Positions 44,101 to 51,971 of a stretch of DNA of 64,000 bases are shown here, piece after piece. The stretch's first letter is position 1. Each line of letters opens with the position of its first letter. The notes below the pieces were generated by a model. That model was not told the DNA's origin and did no database searches. It worked only from the letters and a program-made list of their open reading frames with translations. This DNA is from Flavivirga aquatica. Lineage in GTDB: Bacteria; Bacteroidota; Bacteroidia; Flavobacteriales; Flavobacteriaceae. The stretch is taken from contig NZ_MDJD01000006.1 of the NCBI RefSeq assembly GCF_001747085.1, positions 62,001 through 126,000 on the forward strand, in the 5' to 3' direction. The translations under genes and the position numbers were made by a program.

Positions 44101-44605
44101 TTGGTGTTGGTTCATCGGTTACAATAGTGGTGTTAGAAGGTACTGAACAGCGGTCTCCATTAAGGATATCTGCTTTATATTGCGCATGGTCTATTGATAC
44201 TGTAATAGAACTGCCTTTAGTAGGCACAGAACCAGTATACGCATATATCGTAAAGGTTTTTTCTGCAAGCTGAGAATTTATGTAGAGCCATAAACGGTTT
44301 TTGTCTATTCGCCCCCCATTAACGTCTTCAATTATATATTCATTACCTAAGCCTTCTCCATCATAAGATACAGCCCAATTTATTTTGCCTCTATCTACCA
44401 TAGAGGTATCACCGTCTATGGTAATGTAGTAGACATATTGTTTTGTTTTGTCTACAAATTCTATTTTTTTGCCTCCAGGCTTATCGTAGGGCCCGTCTAT
44501 ACTAATAACCTGAAAACCAGTTGCATTTTTATTGACTGCTTTTGCAATAACAGGCTCGTCCTCTGTTACATATACTGCGGTTACTTGAAGTTTTTTGTTT
44601 GCCAT
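41141..44605 (-). CDS. VasX-like pore-forming-type T6SS effector A
   Basis: 1,154 residues built like effector B: an Ig-like cargo module (INWAVSYDGEG...NGGRIDKNRLWLYI...YAYTGS), a VasX/BTH_I2691-like region (LRLYFLRYGFF, LGYIYIIN, LYACFSPMQWSAEYYKKM, REERMTLIYCEP), a long helical middle, and a hydrophobic Gly/Ala region (GITVIMCGWDAYDSFGARDDDAAL; LLGPIGWICAGIGVGLLVLAYYL) followed by TSLETYF. The C-terminal 150 residues differ from effector B, in keeping with the different immunity family next to it. Predicted membrane-targeting toxin loaded through VgrG2. Confidence 0.75.
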   Translation of the reverse strand: MANKKLQVTAVYVTEDEPVIAKAVNKNATGFQVISIDGPYDKPGGKKIEFVDKTKQYVYYITIDGDTSMVDRGKINWAVSYDGEGLGNEYIIEDVNGGRIDKNRLWLYINSQLAEKTFTIYAYTGSVPTKGSSITVSIDHAQYKADILNGDRCSVPSNTTIVTDEPTPTADQEFELQEGLRLYFLRYGFFLGDKGTNHKNDEYSLLNNEGKVSPYYNGLKLKGFHCHATELNLGYIYIINPDKATPKDSFEYEILPQQKLFEIPWHEKEKRTLRSSLRKQRNSPAPYHIIPDIEEVKQLYACFSPMQWSAEYYKKMCDDAALREERMTLIYCEPFSPAEFDRKTKYSKIYSYVGFSAVFPEANFIGYNRLKKRRERIAKHYKPDSEKILDLFVPLHDAIGCAEDMAFHLDREVIYHRANLEAIRYGECIDDVVHRIINGDTKTQITPEEQKISDMFSLALTSYQMVYNNAESIGDYDGGEDIGAGFIWHDGKGVYKPKLLKVLDVEGRKAQRQKIRDIQNDFGTYIQSNWFNHFTTDFYQNSDICNFTIKPVIARYLSNLALNPHDIDRALDLKRHQENDSPWEDFVKECVAYQKPRTSIQSILDYQIDITPEFEKLARAFNIGVIVRFSEFINKMLDSMAKIITKTSTRNLHVLVKRLNAKTVYGVKVFDLQAGEIRAKIPKNATLIIDPEDIVDYKGKNNYLRVRQDANSVKLLNKKTAKTKKIIIPIEQTEEYAAIGVKRAEKIGKFLNHDAFKGCIAGLQVLNLGVAISSFDDSTKSYVNLVGVIAEFSEALLNFKKVNARVAAFHIMRQNIGRSIVKVVPMASAGITVIMCGWDAYDSFGARDDDAALAFAGAALAFSGVTITTVGTTTAIGGVIASNLGIASLLGPIGWICAGIGVGLLVLAYYLKDTSLETYFKHYMFSDAIASPVSVNLPAWQHNLEMYQKRKLLMGENNTMMYLEDPTRASAELYDLIVCSDISYKQSNFTKPKTDYSWISNTTTITKYAMTFTVEVSFRQFFRTKEQFKYELYYYPYGIKRGSEVFIAPNFMVTHIEGNAKTPPKARVVINISEKLANKANAYSCLLFVCRLHEVQDGMDYPIVYNGVERHLGAIISIQNIETIKRTGASGSARLFKENVRIAPKTELINGNAF

Positions 44606-44682
44606 CTCTTTTTATCGTTTTTCTCTTCTCAAAAGAGAAGTCTATATTTTACTTAATATCTATCATTAATAGATTGGTCACA

Positions 44683-45345
44683 TTATTCCTGTTTTTCAGT
44701 TTTTGTCCTTAATTTTTTTAAGGCTTCCCAATTAAAATCAGCAGGAATACTATCCTTCCTCATGTCAAAACTATCCCAATAATGAATTCGATAAAAATCT
44801 GTTGCCTTTCTTCCATCAAAAAAAGTTCGGTAATTTGGTACTGTATCTTTTACATACACTATATTTTTTTCACTATTAGTATATTTACCTCCAGTAATTC
44901 CATTACCTCCAAAAACATTATAATCATTTTGTTTTACAAACTCCTTATAATATTTGAAATAGGCATAATTTAATTGGTTTATAGTTTTCGTCAACATAGT
45001 AAAATTGAAATAAGTTATTATAAACTCGCATTTTTTCTTCTATTTTTTTGTTTCAGAAAGCTGATCCTCAAACAATATCCAACCTGTATTTGCCTTAAAT
45101 TGTGTTTTCAATATGCCTGAAGGCGGAATTAAGTATAGACGCTTTCCATCTTTCCACTGCTCAGGTTTACCATCTTCACAATCAAAAAGCACCAAAATAC
45201 TGCCCGTAACACCTTCTGGAATATAATATATTTCACCATCCTGACTTCCACCCGATTTTAAACAAGAATATAAAAAGAGACAGGTAAAAAATACTATTCC
45301 TCTAAATCTTCTGCTGCTGGGCGACATAAATGTATTTCGTTCCAT
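44683..45345 (-). pseudogene. Frameshifted DUF6843-like lipoprotein (immunity-type) gene
   Basis: Two same-strand pieces read as one protein. 45040-45345 gives a lipoprotein start (best ATG 45325-45327; GIVFFTCLFLYSC) and YYIPEGVTGSILVLF...IPPSGILKTQF, which resembles DUF6843. 44683-44997 gives the C-terminal half (VFGGNGITGGKY...PNYRTFFDG). Between them the sense passes into another frame (TKKIEEKMRVYNNLFQFYYVDENYK) and back, so two 1-base indels are implied. It follows a broken effector. The gene is probably dead, unless the indels are sequencing errors. Confidence 0.65.
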
Positions 45346-46272
45346 TTAGTGATTGTTAAATTTTCATATATATTAGTTTCATTTTCAGCTTTCATTTTCT
45401 TTAAACCTTTATGTAAGTCTCTATGTAAGTTATCTACATATTCCCTACCATTTTCTGCCATATAATGTCCTATATTTATGTTGTTACTTAAAAGTAAGTC
45501 GCCTAATAAAGTTCTAGAAGACTGCTTATCTTCTTTTTTAACTGCTTTTCTATAAATATCTGCTGCAGAAATAATTTTATCAAACACTAAATTCCCTCTT
45601 TGTCTCTTCAACTGAATTTGCAATGTAATAGGTTGTACATAGTCATAATTTGGGTTATCCAGTTTCCATTCTTTAAATTTATCCCCTGTCAAATCATCTG
45701 CCCAATTGAAAGGCGACATCCCCATTTCTTTTAAATCCATAAGTTCCCATGCTAATAATTCTTCGTGAAGTGGACCATTGGAATTTGCTTATCGTATACT
45801 TTTAAATAATCATTCGACTTGATAGGCAATTCAACATGCTCTTCATTCTTATAAGAGCATCTAAAATAGAGTTCTAGTTGTTTATCATGATCATTTACTA
45901 CGTCACTTTCAAAATCGGTTAATATGATAGATTTAACAACCTTGTAGTTCGTTACTTTTTCATAACGTGATTCTTTACTTTCATCGCTAGCTTTAACTAA
46001 TTTTATAAAATCATCTTTATCTTTTTTTACACCAACTTCTTCAGGTTCATTATTATCATCAAAAAGGCACATATCTACAGACTCTGTATAATCATGATTT
46101 TCATTTTGATATGAAAATAAACTCTATCTCCAACAATTGCTTCCCTTATTCTATTTTCCCCTTTTATGTCTGAACTCCACCAGCCATCTTCAAAATATAA
46201 ATAATTATTCCCATCGTTCAAAAACTTTACAAATGCCTTTCCTTCGGCATTAACTTTAGCTATAAATTCCAT
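45294..46272 (-). pseudogene. Effector-like gene broken by two frameshifts
   Basis: Three consecutive frames form one plausible ~325-residue protein. They are 46075-46272 (Ig-like: FIAKVNAEGKAFVKFLNDGNNYLYFEDGWW), 45752-46072 (SYQNENHDYTESVDMCLFDD... FRCSYKNEEHVELPIK) and 45294-45740 (GPLHEELLAWELMDLKEMGMSPFNWADDLTGDKF... to the end). Joining them needs one base added near 46110 (a T-run) and one near 45770. The C-terminal third is presumably the toxin domain; I do not recognise it. It stands 5 bases after the DUF4280 gene, the usual cargo position, and is followed by the broken lipoprotein. Confidence 0.6.
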
Positions 46273-46277
46273 GTGTA

Positions 46278-46799
46278 TTATTTTTTTTCATCTAAATAAA
46301 ATCGTACTTCTTCGCCAGGCATGATATTAAGTGTTGTGGCTTCTATCCATCCTTTAATTTTTGGGTCTTTATCATCTTCTTTCCAATCTATGTTTACTAT
46401 TTTTGGGTCTTCGGCAGGCATTACAACGGGTGCCATAATAGGTTCTAAAGATGTAGGCTCATTTTTTTGTAAATGATCTGTAATCTTAATGGGGGCTCCG
46501 CCATAGGTGCACATAATGATGGAATCTTCCAATAAAGCTGGATCATCTTGTATTAAGGCATCGGCAACACCTTGCCAATCTTCAACTTTTATTACAGCCT
46601 GACAAGGGGATGATTGATATGGGCTCTTTTTACAATTACCTTGAAAAATGAGGTTCATCTTTTCTTTATCTTTTGCATTGGCAAATTTTTTGTCTTGTAT
46701 CTTTATCTCGTTAGAGGTTACTTTTAATTCGCCCTCTGGTTTTGTACATAATTGACATTCTATTTTTGCACCATCGCATACATACGCTTTAGCTGCCAT
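46278..46799 (-). CDS. DUF4280 PAAR-like spike-tip protein
   Basis: 173 residues with the DUF4280 Cys pattern: VCDGAKIECQLC at the start, NCKKSPYQSSPC in the middle, and IIMCTYGGAPIKITDH near residue 108. PAAR-like domains cap VgrG with a metal-stabilised cone. The last ~40 residues (VNIDWKEDD...GWIEATTLNIMPGEEVRF) begin an Ig-like module that the next gene seems to continue. The original protein may therefore have been one longer DUF4280 effector like that at 1-3859. Overlaps the adaptor-like gene by 11 bases. Confidence 0.8.
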   Translation of the reverse strand: MAAKAYVCDGAKIECQLCTKPEGELKVTSNEIKIQDKKFANAKDKEKMNLIFQGNCKKSPYQSSPCQAVIKVEDWQGVADALIQDDPALLEDSIIMCTYGGAPIKITDHLQKNEPTSLEPIMAPVVMPAEDPKIVNIDWKEDDKDPKIKGWIEATTLNIMPGEEVRFYLDEKK

Positions 46800-47718
46800 A
46801 GTTTATTTGTTTTAAATGAATTTTCATAGTTCTTGTATATTCATTATTGTTTGTTAAATGTATTGTTAGCCGGCCGTTTTTTATCATTGCTGTATGCTTA
46901 TCAAGCACATATTCGCCATTGTATGCTTTTAAAAACAACGTTTTTTCCTGAAAATGATAATAGTCAAAATAACTTGCTAGTTTTTTAGCCTCTTCACCTT
47001 GCAATGGAATTAAATCTCCACCAATTTTATATTTTAGTTCTTTAGTATCCTCATTTTCTTCTAAAAACGTTATGCTTTCATCCACTCTAAGAGGTAAATA
47101 ATTAATATAGTTTTTAAAAACACGTTTTCGTTGACTAGGCCTACCACTATCTCCTGAAAGCTGTAAAAGCCCATTAAATAAAAACCCGAATAACCTATAT
47201 TGAGAAAAATCGGAGGTAAAGACTCCTTGATTATTTATTTTTTCTCCTATTGCATCAATATAAGCATGACTTAATTTACCTATATGTCTGCGCTTCAATT
47301 CAATTTCTAATCGTTCCCACTTTTCTTGTATCTCTTTGTAATTTAATAGTTTTCGTATATGTCCTTTTACATCAATTTCAAAAGAAATTTTGTTTGTTAA
47401 TTCAGTTAGTTGACTCACTAACAGCTGTTGCTTGGTTAATCTTTTATCTAGCTCATATTCTGAGTCTAAAACTTCGACATTAAAAACGAATCTATTTTGG
47501 GGGTCTTTAGACACAAATTCTATTGAAACTAATTGTTTGTATATATTATGTGTTTTTACGCCATTAATTAAAGTTTCCTCTTCAATAGTAAAAGAATAGC
47601 TAATAGGCTCTTTCGTTTTCTTATATGTAAGAAAAGAGTCATCATGACTAACAAACTGAACATCATCAAATTGAGGCTCGAAAGCAGTTTCAAGTCGTTC
47701 TAATAATTTATTCCACAT
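46789..47718 (-). CDS. Adaptor-like protein between VgrG2 and DUF4280
   Basis: 309 residues, soluble, no signal peptide. Central 'FEIDVKGHIRKLLNYKEIQEKWERL' and a C-terminal strand segment 'YVLDKHTAMIKNGRLTIHLT' parallel the 277-residue protein at 3862-4695 in order and spacing. It overlaps the DUF4280 gene by 11 bases and lies 11 bases after vgrG2. By analogy with adaptors in other T6SS classes it may hold the PAAR-like protein for loading on VgrG. No named family recognised. Confidence 0.55.
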   Translation of the reverse strand: MWNKLLERLETAFEPQFDDVQFVSHDDSFLTYKKTKEPISYSFTIEEETLINGVKTHNIYKQLVSIEFVSKDPQNRFVFNVEVLDSEYELDKRLTKQQLLVSQLTELTNKISFEIDVKGHIRKLLNYKEIQEKWERLEIELKRRHIGKLSHAYIDAIGEKINNQGVFTSDFSQYRLFGFLFNGLLQLSGDSGRPSQRKRVFKNYINYLPLRVDESITFLEENEDTKELKYKIGGDLIPLQGEEAKKLASYFDYYHFQEKTLFLKAYNGEYVLDKHTAMIKNGRLTIHLTNNNEYTRTMKIHLKQINYGS

Positions 47719-47729
47719 ATATCCTAAAA

Positions 47730-49559
47730 TTATCCTTTACTCACTTTAACATCTTGCCCACCTTGTACAGTCGTGATTCCTGGTCCTTGAATATTAATAT
47801 CTCCATTACCAGCAATTAACTCAGCATCAGAGGCATTGACGGATAATGAACTTTGAATATTCACAGTCTTATTACCTTCAATGGTTTCGGAGTGTTCTGT
47901 AGTGCTTAACTTATAACTACTCTCAGCGGTGATTTCCAGATTATTACCCACACCTACAATTTTGTCTTCACCAATTTGAGTTTCCATATGTTGTGCTTGC
48001 ATGTATATCTTCTCTTCTGCACGCATATTAATGTTCTTTGCCTCAATATCTATGGTCTCTGGCGCTGAGATTTTAATATTCTTGTTCGCCGTATCGATAA
48101 AAATGATATTCTTGTTTTTATCTGTAATAGTAATAGATTCCGCTCTATCGGTATCGTTAAATTCTATGACGTGTCCTGAGCGGGTAATAATACTTTTTTT
48201 TGTATTATCTATACCACCACCAGCACCATTATTACCATGAAAGAGACTACCTAAAACAAAGGGTCTTTGTGGATCCGAATATCTAAAACCCACCATAACT
48301 TGATCGCCAACCTCGGGGATAAATACATGCCCTCTATTTTGTTCATGGTTACTACTGCTACCAGAATCGCCAGAAAGCACTCGTATCCATGAGGTTGTGT
48401 CTTGGTGCTTTTGCCAGCCCATTTGTACTTTAATGCGCCCCATACCTCTAGGATCTTCGTTACTAATTACTGTGGCTACCTGTGCGTTTGCTTTGGGTAA
48501 TGCGACTTTGGGTTCTGGTAGAATAATAATACCACTTGGTATGGCTTTAAAGTGGCATTGGTATGTGCCTTTACCTGTGGCTTTGTGTTTTATTTCTATA
48601 ATTTTGTATTCGCCATAATTTTTTAGATCGAAACCGCCTAAACTACCTTGGTTTAATGCCGATTTTACATTAATTATACGCCCTAGTTTTAGACCTTGTA
48701 CATTACAATCGGCTTCCAGCACGTGTAAATCTGCTGCTGCCGAGGCTTGTTTTTTAGCGGTATAGTCGTCTACTTCGCTTTTATTTTTTGTTCGAGCTTC
48801 TGTGTGGGCTATGGCTGAGTCTGGATACATTTCTAAAGATGTATTTAAGCTGGACATGGATAACTCATTTAAGCCTTCAATATTATTTTTTGCCTTAGAT
48901 TCGTTTAGGGCGTCTTCTTCGGCATTGTAACTGTATACCGCATGGTTTACAGCTCGTGTTTTAATATCTAGTTTAATGTTGGAGAGTTCTCTACCGTATT
49001 CTAATTCTAAAGGCGTTTCGAAAGGCTGAGGACCTACCACTAGCTTCACCCCATCGTTCTGTAAAGGTTCGGAGTATGTTTTGGCTAATCGTTTTAAAAA
49101 ATCCCAGTTAGATTCTTGGTATCTTACCATATACTCAATACTGCCTTTGTATTGGGGTTGTATTTGGGCTTCTATACCGGTTTCATCTATAACATCTTTT
49201 ACAATGTTTTCTAAAGATTTGTTTAGCCAAGAACGGTTAGAAGGTAGTCCGTTTAATTTTATACTTTTAGAGGCGGCTTTTATTCTAAAAACACCTTCAT
49301 GACCTTGTTTATTTTTTATTGAGATGTCTACTATTAAAAAGAGTAAATCTATAGCATTACCTTTTTCAAAAGTAACTAATAAAGGCCGTCCTAATAGTTC
49401 TCTTACAGCATCTATAGTATGTGAGCCTCTAGACTGGAGTTCGGCAATATCAACATCTAGCACACACTTGGCATGCTCATTTATACATTCTTTTATTTTT
49501 AATTTCTGAAAATTCTTTAACCGTTTCCCATCTAAGGATATGGAGGTGACATTGTTCAT
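47730..49559 (-). CDS. tssI: T6SS spike protein VgrG (second copy)
   Basis: 609 residues, same layout as VgrG1: gp27-like base, OB domain with SNEDPRGMGRIKVQMGWQKH and HVFIPEVGDQVMVGFRYSDP, then needle. The first ~500 residues closely match VgrG1. The final ~100 are a different beta-solenoid (KTVNIQSSLSVNASDAELIAGNGDINIQGPG). It leads the operon that carries the adaptor, DUF4280 and VasX-like cargo. Confidence 0.95.
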   Translation of the reverse strand: MNNVTSISLDGKRLKNFQKLKIKECINEHAKCVLDVDIAELQSRGSHTIDAVRELLGRPLLVTFEKGNAIDLLFLIVDISIKNKQGHEGVFRIKAASKSIKLNGLPSNRSWLNKSLENIVKDVIDETGIEAQIQPQYKGSIEYMVRYQESNWDFLKRLAKTYSEPLQNDGVKLVVGPQPFETPLELEYGRELSNIKLDIKTRAVNHAVYSYNAEEDALNESKAKNNIEGLNELSMSSLNTSLEMYPDSAIAHTEARTKNKSEVDDYTAKKQASAAADLHVLEADCNVQGLKLGRIINVKSALNQGSLGGFDLKNYGEYKIIEIKHKATGKGTYQCHFKAIPSGIIILPEPKVALPKANAQVATVISNEDPRGMGRIKVQMGWQKHQDTTSWIRVLSGDSGSSSNHEQNRGHVFIPEVGDQVMVGFRYSDPQRPFVLGSLFHGNNGAGGGIDNTKKSIITRSGHVIEFNDTDRAESITITDKNKNIIFIDTANKNIKISAPETIDIEAKNINMRAEEKIYMQAQHMETQIGEDKIVGVGNNLEITAESSYKLSTTEHSETIEGNKTVNIQSSLSVNASDAELIAGNGDINIQGPGITTVQGGQDVKVSKG

Positions 49560-49630
49560 TTTTATGGTGTTTTATATGAGAGTTCCTTTTGAGAGTGGGA
49601 GATTTGTGCTATTTCTTGTTATAATAATAA

Positions 49631-49680
49631 AAAAAACGGCTTCTAAAATACCTGTAGGTATTTTGGAAACCGCTTTTTTA
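49631..49680 (-). terminator. Bidirectional hairpin between hcp2 and vgrG2
   Basis: Stem formed by ACGGCTTCTAAAATACC and GGTATTTTGGAAACCGCT with A- and T-runs outside; counterpart of the hairpin at 10001-10048. Confidence 0.7.
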
Positions 49681-49743
49681 TATGCTCATAAAAAATCTAA
49701 TAATTTATCCTTTTAGAAACTTTACTTTTTTTATAAGCGGTTA

Positions 49744-49861
49744 TACCAAATAAATTTCAAAATAATGAGTTCAATTGGTTTCTTTTTTGCTTAGATTTTC
49801 TATTTCATCTGAACAAAAAATAATTCAAATTCATTCCAATCATTTTGAAATTTATTTGGTA
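49744..49861. mobile_element. 118-bp inverted-repeat insertion element (MITE-like) with TTA target duplication
   Basis: The ends are perfect 20-bp inverted repeats beginning TACCAAATAAATTTC and ending GAAATTTATTTGGTA, and similarity continues inward imperfectly. TTA stands directly outside both ends (49741-49743 and 49862-49864). At the matching place before hcp1 (10110-10112) a single TTA is present and no element, with the flanks AAGCGG and CTT.TATTA.GCTTTTGGCC conserved. It has no coding capacity. Confidence 0.9.
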
Positions 49862-49870
49862 TTACTTCTA

Positions 49871-50269
49871 TTAAGCTTTTGGCCAACGGTTATCTATTGA
49901 AGCATTTCCAATTACAATTTGCTCTGCAGATACTGTAAAACGTAATTTCATTGGTACGTCTCCGTTTACATCTAAAACCTCTTTGTAGTATACTAAATAA
50001 GAATTTTTAAATTCTATTTCTTTCATCTTAGCATCCTCTTCTGTTTTCTTATAAATGATTTTTCCGTCTACAGATTTAAACTGTGAGTTTAACATGGCTT
50101 CAATTACTGAGGTATCTTCTGTTGATTCAATTTCTAAGGTTACACGACCACCGTATACGTTAGAGGATACTTTTCCTTTTTTGTCTGTGTCTCTACTAAA
50201 TGAGTATTCTGAATATAATACGTCAAATTCTTTTCCACCTAATTCTAGGCTTGCTCTAAATGATCCCAT
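49871..50269 (-). CDS. tssD: T6SS tube protein Hcp (TssD), second copy
   Basis: 132 residues (MGSFRASLELGGKEFDVLYSEYSF... NRWPKA), the normal Bacteroidota Hcp length. Apart from the 52-residue duplication it is nearly identical to hcp1 (Ile/Val-type changes only). It forms hexameric rings stacked inside the sheath. A terminator-like hairpin and vgrG2 follow; a 118-bp mobile element lies just beyond its 3' end. Confidence 0.95.
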   Translation of the reverse strand: MGSFRASLELGGKEFDVLYSEYSFSRDTDKKGKVSSNVYGGRVTLEIESTEDTSVIEAMLNSQFKSVDGKIIYKKTEEDAKMKEIEFKNSYLVYYKEVLDVNGDVPMKLRFTVSAEQIVIGNASIDNRWPKA

Positions 50270-50640
50270 GTTTTTGGATTTTTAATTTTACAATATTTTG
50301 TTTTAAACTTCTAGAAGGTGTTTTAAACTAGTATAAAAAAACAACTTCAAAAAACTTAGCAATCAAATAAATATTGCTCTTTGTGAGATGGCTAAAAAAG
50401 GTTCTTGAGAGAAGTGAAATTTTACTTCTTTAAATAAAATAAGAATGTTTAACAACCATTGAAAGAGAATAAATATACCCAATCGCTAAATTACGCAACT
50501 AATGTAGTATAATTTTTCAAATGAAAAAGAGATGTAAGATATTTTACTGAGAAATTAAATACTTTTTCTTTAAAATGAGCTTTTCGTCGATTATTTTTTT
50601 TGTTTTCAAATAAAGCATCGTTTAATTCTTTATTCTGAAT
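50270..50640 (-). promoter_or_regulatory. Duplicated leader region upstream of hcp2
   Basis: From hcp2 back to about 50600 this non-coding stretch matches 10674-10997 nearly throughout (blocks CTTCTAGAAGGTGTTTTAAA, ATAAATATTGCTCTTTG, TACCCAATCGCTAAATTAC). Similarity ends near 50600, where the truncated transposase region begins. It holds whatever promoter drives hcp. Confidence 0.6.
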
Positions 50641-50662
50641 TTATGTATAAAAATAATTCACA

Positions 50663-51799
50663 TTATACAAAAAAAAGACCGCCTTTGCCTTGTTTCGCTT
50701 TTCTTATAGCTAAATGACCTGCTGGACAGACAAACATATCTGCATCTTTATTATAATCAAATTCGTCTTCTTCTTTCCTAAACCCTTGGCTGATAGCTGG
50801 ATTTAATCTAGCTACAATCTTTATATCTTTTTCTTGGGCTAATTCTAAATTCTTTTTGCCAGAATAAGCGGCATCTCCTATAACAGTATCCACATCAATC
50901 CCATGTTGTTCACTTTGTGTTATTAATTCTGGTAAAATTGGACCATCTCCTTTTTCTCCTGAAGTAACAACGGCTCCTGTGATAATTCTCTCTTCAGTCA
51001 TTGCCAAATGAGTTTTGTAACCAAAAAAAGAACTATCCTCTGATTTGTGACCAATTTTAGCATCCCTGTCTTTTGATATTATTTCTTGAGTAGTCTGTTC
51101 AACATCATCAACGGATTCTTTAAGTAAATTCAATTTTTCTTTGATAGTAGGTACTTCACTAAGCGTGGGAGTATCTTCTAGTAAGGTTTCTAATTCTTTA
51201 CAATAAGCCAATTCTTTTTCTAAATCATTAGTCTGATTTTTGATAGGCATTTTACCAACCCAATCTTCTTGATAGTTGTAAATTGATTTGCGTAGTTGTT
51301 TGGAACGCTCTCTTAAAACATCTATAGCTGAAATAGGGTTCGATTTTGATAAACTATGGGTAGCATCTACAATAATTGATTTTGATGTAATAATACCTTT
51401 TTCAATAGCAATACTTACCGTTTTGTTGATAAGCATATCTAATAAATTAGTATCCTTCAAACGTTGTCTGCGAAATTTTGTTAAGGTACTTGAATCAATA
51501 ACATCTTCTTCGGGTAACATTTCTAGAAAATATTTAAAGGACATATCATAGCGGGAACGCTCAACCACATCTACATCTGAGATCGTATAAATTACTTTTA
51601 GTAGCAAGTATTTAAATAAACATATGGGGCTTTCTGCTTTTCTGCCTAGAGTTTGTGAATACTTAGATGCTAGTTCGTCATAGATAAAATTAAAATCTAT
51701 TAAATCATTGATACGTCTTAACAAGTTGGTACTTGGAACGATTAAATCATATAAAGAACTGTACTCGCTTAACCGAAGAGATTGTTGTTGGACTATCAT
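50663..51799 (-). mobile_element. Truncated IS1182-type transposase
   Basis: 378 codons with DDE-transposase landmarks of the IS1182 group: IIVDATHSLSK (first Asp), a coiled Glu/Lys-rich insertion, FFGYKTHLAMTEERIITG, and VIGDAAYSGKKN (second Asp). IS1182 proteins usually continue another ~100 residues with the final Glu and a Cys-rich motif. Here the frame ends at KQGKGGLFFV, so the enzyme lacks its C-terminus and should be inactive. It abuts the duplicated hcp2 leader. Confidence 0.8.
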
Positions 51800-51811
51800 A
51801 CCTCAAAATAC

Positions 51812-51847
51812 AAAATCGGTAAGTGTTTTCAAATACTTACCGATTTT
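51812..51847. repeat. Perfect hairpin at the transposase 5' flank
   Basis: Arms 51812-51824 (AAAATCGGTAAGT) and 51835-51847 are exact complements around a 10-base loop. They lie between the transposase start and three ~16-bp direct repeats (51860-51920). Probably part of the IS end. Confidence 0.75.
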
Positions 51848-51971
51848 AATAATATTGTGCTACTTTTTCAGGGGCCTCCTTTTTCAGTAGCCTCTTTTTT
51901 AGACAGCCTCTTTTTGTTTTTTTAATAAACATTCGGATTTGCTCATTTTATGAGGCTTATATTAGAGGTTA

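Noticed and set aside
45294..46272. Programmed ribosomal frameshifting in the split effector
   Set aside because: Two shifts at unrelated sites, without a slippery heptamer or stimulatory hairpin that I can see; decay or sequencing error is simpler.
49744..49861. Rho-independent terminator between hcp2 and vgrG2
   Set aside because: The arms are 78 bases apart and flanked by a TTA duplication, and the matching locus lacks it. The real hairpin is at 49631-49680.
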